DNA from: Bathynomus jamesi
Lineage: Eukaryota; Arthropoda; Malacostraca; Isopoda; Cirolanidae
NCBI GenBank assembly: GCA_023014485.1
Contig: JAJOZX010003221.1
Location: forward strand, 333,501 to 397,500
Length of the DNA: 64,000 nucleotides
Reading direction: 5' to 3'
Below, piece by piece: positions 39,846 through 51,200 of this stretch (position 1 is its first letter; each line of letters opens with the position of its first letter). Made by a program: the position numbers and the translations under genes. The notes beneath the pieces were generated by a model, which saw only the letters and a program-made list of their open reading frames with translations, searched no databases and had not been told where the DNA came from.

Positions 39846-42800
39846 ATGGTTAGATACTCTGATGATCCTTTACAAAAACATAAGAAAAATATACAAGGTA
39901 TAAGAACCATCAGCCAATCACTTTATGATCGATGTAAATGGAAACTACAAAGGAATACTGTACTATGTAGCAACTGTAGAAAATTATTGACCCAGAGACC
40001 AGAGTTGCTATCAACATCACAAAGTGAAGAGTCTGATCACAATCAGTCTTCTGAGAATGTTAGGCCCCTATTTCAGAAAGCGATGAATATGATCCAAGTA
40101 TATCAAGTAATGCCAAAGAAGAGGTTTCTCGAGTTCTAGAAAGTCTTGCTGTGACTCCAGTGAAGAAGTGTAAGTATTTAATGATAGGTACTTTTTATAT
40201 TTATAATTTTTTTTTATATTATTTATTTATAATGCATTTACTTTCAAGACAGTTTTTCAGCAACTGCTGAAAAACTTAATGAAATTAATATATTGACATA
40301 TTAAATTTATTAAACTTATTAAACTTATGAAATTAATATGTTGACATATTAATTATTATTGTCCATATATATCAAATGGAGTCAAATATTTATTAATTAA
40401 AAAATTTCAGATGGTTTGGGTTCCTCAAGGAAAGAAGCAAAAGCTATTCAAACAATAGAAAAAGCACGTCGTTCTTTAAAACGAAAGCTAGAAACAAGTT
40501 TAGAAATTGAGATCCAAAGCCCATCAAAAGCTACAAAGTTGGATCGTGAAACTCAAAGGTATGAATTTTAAAATGATACGCTATTATTAAGTAGGAATAT
40601 ACCTAAACTAAAACTGAAGCATAAAAACAAAATGCAGGTAGTAGGTATTCACCTTTGATAGTAGAAACTAGAAGCACAACTCCCTAAAGATTGGAGATCA
40701 ATGGGCCCATTAAATCATTTGGAATTCATTTGGTCACAAAATAATTTTTGGTTTAATTTGACTCTATCTCAAAGAATGCTCATTTTGTTAGTTGAAGTCA
40801 ATATTATAATCCAAAAAATTTAATATGCACATGTAATGTTTTATTTATAGCTATTATACATTCATGAATTTGTTTCAGGTCAATGCTTCATCTCATGAAT
40901 GAACTGGTTGAAGCTTTCCATTCTACTGACAGTTATGAGAGGAAACTCAAAATATTGACATTATCTCCATTTACCATATCAAAAACTATAAATCTATTTC
41001 AGACAACTGAATATTTGGTTAAGAAAAGCAGAAATATAAAACAAAGACTTGGAATTATTCCTGAAATTGAACCCATGTCAAAAGGAAAAGTAATAACTAA
41101 AGGTATATACTAAAGATTCTGTTCTGAAATTTTGTTTGTGCCCAGGTACAAAAGACTGCCTGAGTATCAGAAATAAAAGTGGGTATAAAGAATTTGTGCA
41201 GAAAAGACTGTTGTTAATGAATCTGAAAGAAGCTTTTAGTCTCTATAAAAATAATCCAGATATTCCCCAAATTGGCTCCTCTAGTTTTGCCAGCCTTCGC
41301 CCCAGACATTATGTTTAGCTGGAGCTGCTGGTACCCATTCTGTGTGTGTATGTACATACCACCCGAATGCCAAAATACAATTCTCAGCTTTGGGTGTCAA
41401 AGGGTTGGAATACACAACTCTTATGGAGAAAGCAGTGTGTGATGTCAACAACAGGAATTGCATGATGCAAATATGTAATCTCTGTCCAAAAGAACAAGGT
41501 ATTAAGAATTTTTTGCTCACTTTTCAAAGTGTTAATGAGCCTGAATGTGAGGAAATAAAATATAAACAATGGGTTACTACAGATCGATGCAATATGGTTG
41601 AAAAAACAGAATCTGTAGATGATTTTATAAATTCATTAAGCACAAAAATTGTCAAATTGACACATCATCACTTTATAGCAAAGAATCAGAGTGCATTTCT
41701 AAAAAACTTGAAGAATAATTTAAATAGCCATACAGCTGTAGTTCTTGGTGACTTTTCAGAAAACTACTCATTTGTAGTACAGGATGCAGCCCAAGGTTTT
41801 CATTGGGAAAATACCCAATGCACAGTGCATCCCTTTGTGTTATATGATAAGGAACCAGAAAGTAATGAAACAAAACATTCAAGTTATTGTTTTTTATCTC
41901 CAAATACAAAATATAACACTACAATGGTTTACACTTTTTTAAATACACTCGTACCTATTATTAGAAAATCCCACCTTCATATCAAAAAATTACATTATTT
42001 TACTGATGGATGTGCAGGACAATATAAAAATCATTTCAACTTTGTTAACATTTGTAAACATGAAGATGATTTTGGGCTGGAATGTGAGTGGCATTTCTTT
42101 GCCACAAGCCATGGTAAGAGTGCTTGTGATGGGATTGGGGGTACAGTGAAAAGATCTGTAGCCAGAGCGAGTATGCAGAGAACATTCGCAAATCAAATAT
42201 TAACACCAGAAGACATGTTTGAATTTTGTTCAAACAATATAAGTGACAGCATAAATTTTTTTTAATAAATTCTGAAGAAATTGAAGCTATGGAAAAATTT
42301 TTAAGTGATAGATATGAAAAAAGTATGCGGCTAACAGGAACACAAAAATTCCACAGATTTGTACCTGGATTATAAGCAAAGCTTTTCTGGGTGACGATAA
42401 TGTTGAAGTTAATCCAAAAATAGGAGAGTACATAGTTTGTACTTACAATGATCAGAAATGGTTGGGATTTGTACATTCCTATAATGAGGAATTTGATGAC
42501 TGAGGTTAGCTTTTTGGACCCTTCAGGATATAGTGTTTACTATTACTTTCCACAAATTAGAGATACATGCTTTTCTGGGTGAAGATAATGTTGAAGTTAA
42601 TCCAAAAATAGGAGAGTACATAGTTTGTACTTACAATGATCAGAAATGGTTGGGATTTGTACATTCCTATAATGAGGAATTTGATGACTTTGAGGTTAGC
42701 TTTTTGGACCCTTCAGGATATAGTGTTTACTATTACTTTCCACAAATTAGAGACACATGCCACATATCAAGAGATAAAATTTTAGGTTTATTAAGCACAC

Positions 42801-42871
42801 CAACTTTAAAGCCAGGAACAATGCATATTCAATACGTTTTCCCAGAAAATGAGTTGAAAAAACTCATGTAA
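39846..42871 (+). CDS. Transposase-like protein of element E (paralogue of D's)
   Basis: Exon 1 begins at ATG 39846 (MVRYSDDPLQKHKKN) with a CSNC pair and ends at a GTAAGT donor (40169). Exon 2 is 40411-40558 (SSRKEAKAIQ, SLKRKLETSL). Exon 3 starts at 40879. The body matches element D: MSKGKVITK, CPGTKDCLSIRN, VCVCTYHPNAK with CNLCPKEQG, VLGDFSENYSFVVQDAAQGF, HYFTDGCAGQYKN, EWHFFATSHGKSACDGIGG. The C-terminal barrel (IGEYIVCTYNDQKWLGFVHS) is duplicated in tandem: 42381-42568 and 42569-42756, period 188 bp. Frame breaks near 41105, 41320 and 42265 imply inactivity. Confidence 0.7.
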
Positions 42872-44105
42872 TTATGAATCAACTTGATGTAATATGTGTG
42901 TTCAATTTGTATTTTTGCTGTCTATCTTCATCCATGAGAATATATCATTTGTAGTTCTCTATTTTAGTCTGCAGGCATAAAAATGTCAAAATTTCACAAT
43001 GTACATATTTTTTCAATAATTTTAAAAATACCTTGCAACGTGATACCCATATTTTTTATTGTTTGTATCTTTTAACAATTAATGGAAGTTTAATAAATGA
43101 AAATTTTTTTTTGGATTTCATTTTTGGGGTCAAAAATAAAAAAAGGGGGGTAAATTTTCATTATTGTTCTACACATTTGAATGTGGTATCATTTAATAGA
43201 TCTCTTCATGCTGATTCTAAAAAGTATAGTTTTATAGGTCTACAGTAAGATGTTTGGGAGTTATTGCCCATTAAAGTTAGGTGGTAAAGTGGGGGCTCAT
43301 ATCTGAAAAACTATGGGTCATAGAACTTTTTTATTTTGACCAGTGAAATCAGCACATGGAAGAACCTCATATGTCAATTTTCATCAAAATCCAAGTCGGA
43401 GTGGTGATATGCATTGGGTGATCTCTCCTGGAATGCCCCATCAGTCATTTTGACCCCAAATTCTTCTGCAAGTTCTGTTTTGTAATCCTCATCATCAGTT
43501 CTAATGTTGTAGGTGTTCTTAGTGAGCTGATCATTAAAGCTGCTCGCTTTTTGGTACCATTCAACACTTAGGTTTTTGTCAGCAGCATTCATTCTTTTTC
43601 AGTTTGTTAAAATATTCATAATCATCTCTTATTTTTTCACCACTGTTTTTTCATGTATTGGATAGACATTTTTATAAATCCAATCTCGTCTTAGTTCATT
43701 TGCAACTATCTTGTTGGCATCATCTCAAGTCATTGACTTTTTCTGTCCTTTTACTCCTTTTTTGCAAAGTGCAATCATCCTACCAATCACAACTGTCCCT
43801 GGTGGCAACTTTCCAGTTGGTTTAAATTCGTCCACTTCTGTGTAGGTTTCCCAAAAAGTTCTTTTCTGGTGGCACTGTGTGATTTTCTTTCACTAGCTAT
43901 CATTATGAATCAGCAATCACTAAGCATTAGGATCTGCAAGTACAGTAACACCCCATTAGTCAGCATATAATACCGAAATATGATAGGTAATACAAATTAT
44001 AGTCATGCTAAATGTATCATTTATATTATTATTATTAAAGTAGATTATACCAAAATATTGTATTTTATATATTATTTACTATTATTATTAAATTATTATA
44101 CTATA

Positions 44106-44442
44106 CAGTAGACTCACAACTTATGCGGGGGTTACGTTCCTGGGACCCTGCGTAAGGCCAACAACCAAAAAAAATCCCAAAAATCACCCTTAAATCACTA
44201 TATATTGTAAATCTGTTATACGTATAACATACGTACAACACAAAAGTGATGCAAAATTTGGCAATGTTGAATTCCTTCCAGCATGCCATAAAACTCTTGT
44301 TAGTGCCATCCTCCATGGCATTGTGAATGCGGACAAGGGTGAGACGTGTGTACGCTGCCTTAAAGCGCCGAAATTGTAAAATTATAACACACGTATAGTT
44401 GAAACCACGTAAGAAAAATCCATGTAAGTTGCAAGTTTACTG
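44106..44442. mobile_element. TA-flanked MITE inside element F
   Basis: A 337-bp element starting CAGTAGACTCACAACTTATG and ending TGCAAGTTTACTG, with TA on both sides. It has a Tigger-type appearance and no coding capacity. Confidence 0.8.
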
Positions 44443-44590
44443 TACTACTACTATACTACTACACTATATTATACTATACTACTACTACTACACTATATTA
44501 TACTATACTACTACTACTACACTATATTATATTATACTATACTACTACTATGCTATATTATACCATTATTATACTATATTATTATTAAAG
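44443..44590. repeat. TACTAC/TATTA simple repeat
   Basis: Low-complexity ACT/ATT-rich stretch of about 145 bp. The 64-codon open frame over it is a by-product of composition. Confidence 0.85.
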
Positions 44591-45247
44591 TAACTTAGCA
44601 CAACATTGATAGTACAAGAAACCACAAGAGAGAAAGTGCGCCAAATGCCAAAACACTAAAGTAAGCCTAAATAAAACATCAATATTACGACACACTAGAT
44701 ACAGTACTTAACAACATTGAAGAATGAACATAATCATGATTAAAAATATAGCAAGCATTTATCAAGTGATTATTTTTTCTATCAGTTATAAAGATTTGGA
44801 GGTGGGAGGCCTCATCCTCTATGTTCGATATGGATCAGGCATTTTTTTCAAATTTTTCATCATCTCTCTGCTTAACCACACTCCTAATATCTCTCATTTG
44901 TTAATTTTCGAGTTCAGCAACCATGAAAACGATGAAAAGACATATTATATGTGAAGGGTAGCAGGTTTTTTTATCATTAAAACAAAAAATTGATTTTTTT
45001 TTTGGCCGCCATTTTGAAAAAACCCCACTGAACCAGGTAAAAAATTAATTTTAAGTCCAAGAACTAGCCAGATTCATTTCCAGCCAAAATGGCCATAGAA
45101 ACCACTCGTCCTAAAGAAATGTTAGATTACCCCACCCCTATTAATAGTGTTTTATTTACTAATTAATCTACACTGCAATGAATTTGTTTTTAAATTGATT
45201 TTGTGTATAATGGTTACAGTTTTTTCCTTTCATTTACTACCAGAATT

Positions 45248-48200
45248 ATGAATTTATTTGCTGAAGGTCTAATACCAAAAGTGGTGATCAGATGCAAACT
45301 GCAAGATGTACTAAAGTTTCGTAATATTTTAGTGGAACAAGCAAGACATTTTGAGTATCCTGATCAGCGGAAACCATCTAAAAACTTTGAGCATGAATTG
45401 ATCCGTAGGATAACAAAGCCAAAATATGTAAAGCGATACAATGTTCTGCCAATTGAAGAATTATGCTCCAAGGCAGTAAATGTAAAAAAGGCTTTGGAAC
45501 CAGAAGTAAGTAGGCCTACTGAAAGTGGGTAAAATCATGAATGATATTACTATTAAGATTTTATTTCTTTCCAAAGCATAAGGCATGACATGTATGGTGT
45601 TCCAATATACTGCATTGTTTTCACTTGCTTAGTTGTTAGGGCTGTACAACAGTATTTTATCTTTTGAGGCAGACTAAATTAGGACAGAACTTCTGTTTAA
45701 TTGTATGACAGATAAAGTTTCAATAAAAATGTGAGAAAGTAGCAAAGTATCAGGTCATCCCACAAGTAATGTCATTTTTTTAGATTGGAATTTGAAGGAC
45801 AAAAAAAACTCAACTGAAACTTTTTAATCTAGTATATATATATATATTTTCCATCGGAATCAATGACACTGCCAACATCCTCAAAGCTTTTCAATGCCAT
45901 GTTTATAAAATTCAGGTGGTTTTGAGGCAAAAAACATACAAAGACTGGTGTGCAGGTCATCTAAAGAAGTATACTGTTTTTCGTCAAGATAGTTTTGCAG
46001 ACTCCTGAAGAGATGATAATCTGAAGGTGCAAGATCTGGAGAATATGGAGGATGTGGAAGTTTTTCCCACCTAAGCTCCTCAGTTTTTGCAGAAGTGATC
46101 CGAGCGGTATGAGGACATGCGTTGTCATGGTGGAACACAATTCCTTTCCGATTAACCAAAGAAGGTCTCTTTTTCTTTTAGTGCAGTGTTCAATCAATCC
46201 AGTTGTTGACAGTAGACTTGAACAGTGATTGTTTGGTTGTGTGGTAAAGTTTCAAAGTGTATTACACCACCTTTATCCCACCAAACACTAAGCAAACCTT
46301 CCGAGGGTGAAGATTTGGTTTTGGCTGTGGTGTCGCTGGTTCTCTGGCACAAACCCACTGTCAATGGCACTTAACATTCTGGTACAGTATCCATTTTTCA
46401 TCACCAGTCACTAAACGGTGCTAAAACGGATCTTGGAGTTCACAGGAATCAAGAGCTGTGCTAATGTTTACCCGCACCCTCAGATTGTCGACTGACAATT
46501 CATGTGGCACCCATTTTCCTACTTAGGCACTTTCCCAAGTTGTTGCAAATGTTGATGGATGGTGGACGGAGATGAATTAAGTTTCTGGGCCAATTCTTCG
46601 ACAGTTGTTGAACAGTCTTCTTCAAGTGCGGCTAACAGCAGGTCATCATCAAACTCACCAGGGTGTCCACTGTCCAGTGTGTGCTGCATCTGTCAAACAG
46701 CAGTCACCATTCCTAAACTTTTGAAACCATCTTTGACATTTCCTCACATGCAGAATATCGTTGCCATAAACTTCCTGAATGTTTCGCGTTGCTTCAGTAG
46801 CACTATTCCCTTTTTTGAACTTGTAAAGCATTATATGCCTGATATGCTCTTCTGATACCACCATGTTTATGAGGGGTTCACATAAAGCAAAACACACGTC
46901 TTCACTGGTCAAGGTCTGTAAAGTATGTAGCGAAACACATAGATCTCCTCTTAGATATAACCTTCGGAAAATTTATGCTTAAACCGAGTAGGACTAGTTT
47001 AAACTTAATCTATCGTAAAAAATGACATTACTTATGGGATGACCTGATATAAAGGAAAACCCCGTAAGAGGCTGAGAATTGATGTTGTTGAATGCCTGAA
47101 TAACCTGAAGTTTGCCTAATAAAAGAGAGTAAGGATAGGCCCATATCTAAGGACCTTTTACATTGTTTTATGAACTACATCATTTTATTGAGTTTCCATG
47201 GCACCAAATATCCTTATGTTGATACAGTGGTACCTCAGATCATGAGCATAATCCGTTCCAGAAAAGTGCTCGAGTTGTGAAAAGCTCGAGTTCCGAGACG
47301 AATTTTCCCATAAGAAATAATGTAAAAGCAATTAATCCATTTCTGACGTCAAAAAATATTTTTAAAAATTCATATTTCTGGTCATATTAATGGTTTTACA
47401 CATAAAAATAAATTAACATTCAATATATAAGACAAATAAATAGAATAAATGAGCATTTAACTTCACATTACCTTTGTAGAGGACTTTTGTTGGTGTATGA
47501 AAGATGGTGAGGGGAAGGGAGAATGAGAGGTGTTACTTTTTGGAAGGGGAGTCCCCCTCCATGAAGACTTCAGGAAGCAAGTCTTCCTCTGGGGTTTGTT
47601 CCCTTCTCCTCCTTTTAGAGGCACTTAAAGTTCCACTAGACTCATTGGATGCTTTTCTTATCAAAAACCTATCCAGAGAGGTTTGTTTTTGCCTGCGTTT
47701 TAAGATCTTTCTAAAATGAGCGATAGCATTGTCATTGAACATGTTTATCACTCGGCCTGCTACAGCTTTGTCAGGGTGATGTCTCTCTATAAAGCTCTGT
47801 ACCTCTTCCCATTTTGCACACATTTCTTTAATGGTTGAAGAAGGAACATCCTCCCCTCTCTCCTCCTCCCCTGAAGCAATCTCTTCTGCTACCACCTGTT
47901 GCTGCTCCTCCTGAAGGACTTGGAGTTCCTCAGTGGTGAGTTCTTCCCTATGGTCCTCCACCAACTCCTCGACATCACCATCAGACACATCCAACCCCAA
48001 GGACTTCCCAAGAGACACAATGGTCTCAACCACAGGCACTGGCTCAGCCTCAAAGTCTTTTACTAGGTAGCATTCTGGCCACAATTTCTTCCAGGCCGAG
48101 TTCATGGTCCTAGAAGTCACTTCCATCCAGGCTTTGTCTATTAGGTTAATACAATTGAGAATGGTGAAGTGATTCCTCCAGAATTCTCTGAGTGTTAACT

Positions 48201-51200
48201 CTGTGTCATTAGTTACCTCAAAACACCTCTGGAAGAGTGCCTTGGTGTACAGTTTCTTGAAGTTTGAGATGACCTGCTGGTCCATGGGTTGGACGCTAAC
48301 TGACTCGAGAACCCTTTGTCCGGGTTCGTTCGTTCGTTCGCTCGTTCGTTCGCTCGTGACCCGAGCGGATGCTCGAGTTCCGATGGCATTTTTCGCTCTG
48401 GAAAACACTCGAATGCCGAAAAACTCGAGTTCCGAGGTGCTCGACAACCGAGGTTCCATTGTACTTAGTCTGGATATTACTGTCCCTAGATGCACTTACT
48501 GAAAATAGATAATAATTTCATTTGTAAAATACTTGAGTAGAAATTTTTAGAGCTAAATTAGTCATGACAGGCTTAAAGTAGGTACCCAATCATAGGTTAA
48601 GTTCTGAGTTATAGTATCACTAGGTCTATTAATAGTACATCCCTATACCATTTTTGAACATTAGATTAATTAAAATAGTCTTAAAATAGTACATCCCAAA
48701 ACCATTTTTGAACATTAGATTAATTAAAATACAGTATACATGAAGTAAATTGGTTTAGGATTAAAGGTTAATATTTTCTTTTAAAGTAGATCTTGAACTT
48801 GCATAACCTGAATACTCAAATTATGATGATGTCTCTGACCAAAAATTTTAGAGGGGCCATACTAGATTGCACTTGTCCAACCATTCATTCATCCATCTGT
48901 CTGTTCATCACACATTCATGTCCAGGCTGTAACTTTTAAACCACTCTGCAAACTTTACACACACACACACACTGATGATGTGTTGCCAGTAAGAATCAGA
49001 TTGCTGCATTGAAGGGCAGGGTCACAAATAAAGGTCAAGGGTTAAATGGAGATCCATGCCATAATTTTTTAAGTATGTGACATAATTGGATGAAACTTCA
49101 CACGTGTGTGAATGATGATAAGACAATGTCTCTTTAGCAAGAACCAGATTCTTGCACCAAAGGTCAAGGTCATGAACATAGGAGGGAACATTAATATCAT
49201 TCTGACATCGTTCTTGTTTGCTAAAACTTGTTTTAATAGGTTTCAACAAATTCGTTTTTCTTCCCACAAAAAGTGCAACAAATTTGACATTTCCCAATTT
49301 CACTTGAGAAATTTTTAGGAGAGGGCCCCATTGCAACAAACTGCAGAAACATAAACCATTACTATACTTAAGACTTGGTATAATTATAGCTAATTTTTAG
49401 TGAATGAATTATCATTTTGGTTGGAACACCATACACCAAACAAGTTTACAATTTTAAGTTTACTTCTGGGTGTATGGTTGCTTATTATTACTATTATAGC
49501 CTATGTAATAAAATTGGTATTCTAACATTAGCTATATAGTGATACTATTTGTAGGAATTCCTATAAACTTAAATAAATCTGTTATTTTTTTCCTCCTCTC
49601 AGATTTTTCATCCCCTTGACAAAATTATTGGAGATGAAGTACGTGAAAAAATAATGAATGCTCGCTTTGTGGTGATCTTCCATTTACAGCCACCAACTAA
49701 GGAACATTTTTTTTGACTTGAAAGTGCATCTTAATAAACTTGGTTTGACTTATGTACACGTTAGGAGAGTGGTGAGATCAATATTATTTTCTCTAACCCT
49801 AAGTTAAGGGCAAAATGAAAATTTCTTGACATAGTATGGTTAAAAAAATTAAATAATATATATATATAAAGTAATTATATTATTGATTGAGTGGTACCTA
49901 CTAATTTGTTTTAGGTCATTAGGCTTGCATTAGAAGGAACAAAGTATGAACCTTTATTGAAGTTGTATGAATCACATTGTGCTACTTTTGTATCTTCTGA
50001 AAACAAATTTGCTCAGGTATTTTTTTAATTTATTTATTTTTCCCCTACCAGTGAGTAAACTGGTTTTGCAGCTTTGAAGTACCTAATACTTGTGCAACAT
50101 AAATTTTGTACCATACTTAACATGCTTGACCCCTTTAATTTAAGACACATTGTCTTCACCATTTATGATTCTGATTTTGAGATTTGCCAGTTTGGCTATA
50201 GTTAGTTTGTTACTCAGTAGTTTAAGTTCTTAAAATTGTTATTAAACAGTAACAGTTTTTTGGAAGTAACTCTAAAAAACTTGAAAGTAATGAACTAGCC
50301 TATGATTTTTTCCAACAATTACAGCAAGTACAGTATGGTATTTTTTGAGTTTGAAAGGTTAAGGATGAAGTACTGGGATGTTAACTGACACACTCTAAAA
50401 AAAACTCATTGCAGAACTGAAATCATGAATTACTGAATATAGTTCAGTATCAGTTCACTGAGCCATCAGTATCTATAGTGCTGTAGTGTTGTATATTCAT
50501 ATATAATGCAATTTCAGTGGTAATAACAAGTAGTAAAAATTAATATGAATTTGAACCAACTTTCTATTTAAAGCACCATATTGTAGGTCTATATGTTAGA
50601 AAATGTTCACTTTGTCAAAAAAGTCATGCTGTGGTCAGTTTTAAAGGTATTTCAGCATATTTGGCTGGCTGTTTTTAAATAGTATTCAGTATTGTCCTAA
50701 CCATAAGTCATAAGTATTCCATCCATATTGTAACTGTAAATGTGATACCTTATTAAGGCCTTATTGCTTTGAAACCCATTAGTATAATAAGCACACCGGA
50801 CAAAAAATTAGTCACCCCTAATAGCACCGATAGTAGGAAGTTCAAGGTCACACAGGGCGCTGATGTAGCATTGGTAAGTGACAAGTAGCGGTGACGTAGC
50901 ACACAGGATCAGATCTGTTTCGTGAGATGGTGAAGAACAAAGTGTGTGTTGGATATAGTCTGCAAAATGGGTCGTGAGGCAGACGTTACTCAGTGGCAAA
51001 AAGGAGCCATCGTGTTTGGCAGAGCCCACGGACACAAAATGTCTGAAGTAGCCCAATTTGTTGGTGTCAACGCGTACTGTCCAGCGAGTTTACAAAGAGT
51101 GGTGTAGTTCGCAATCAACTGACAATCGACGGCGTAACTGTGGCCGGAAAACAATTCTCACAATAGGGGCCGCCGCCATGTTTCTCGTCTAGTAACTGCA

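Larger units (their letters stand above)
36015..43439 (+). mobile_element. Element E: relative of D, with 6-bp target duplication
   Basis: TIRs of about 500 bp (36015-36543, 42947-43439) start GGGCATTCCAGGA, with CATCAG on both outer sides. Both arms contain AAAGTTCTATGACCCATAG and GACTAAAATAGAGAACTAC or complements. It lies in the F gene, and removing it with one CATCAG joins VKMTD to EDKTFYW in frame. The + strand gene at 39846-42871 is of the same family as D's. Element A (36563-39729) is inserted near the inner end of the left TIR; without A, E is about 4.2 kb, matching D. Confidence 0.9.
33830..43907 (-). pseudogene. Large unknown protein of element F, split by element E
   Basis: On the minus strand the gene starts near ATG 43907 (MIASERKSHSATRKEL). 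It continues LPPGTVVIGRMIALCKKG, DWIYKNVYPIHEK, LSVEWYQKASSFNDQL and VKMTD, where E intervenes, and resumes at 36014 as EDKTFYWDNCFGMYKAIHIN with AVPKDWV. Further pieces are SRVIVRVANMVFDQDW, KAAGHWLYNMKKLL, YTSNLVSLYNDYKSWM, then HGGPMTPNNLDTLYELNEKQ and LLTEIAYLRLAITPDI, ending near 33830. Without E it would be about 880 residues. Several stops and frame changes make it a pseudogene. I do not recognise a domain; the genetic context makes a transposase or transposon cargo the likely role. Confidence 0.6.
33407..45139 (-). mobile_element. Element F: outermost element, long TIRs, 9-bp target duplication
   Basis: TIRs of about 310 bp (33407-33718 and 44828-45139) begin AGGGATGGGA on the left and AGGGGTGGGG read inward from the right. 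Both carry GTGGTTTCTATGG, GAATCTGGCT and ACCTGGTTCAGTGG. The exact 9-mer ATTAATAGT lies outside each end (33398-33406 and 45140-45148). A 9-bp duplication with long TIRs is typical of MULEs, though other groups are possible. Without element E (36015-43439) and the MITE at 44106, F is about 4 kb with one minus-strand gene. Its right end is 104 bp upstream of the first located mRpL10 coding exon. Confidence 0.85.
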
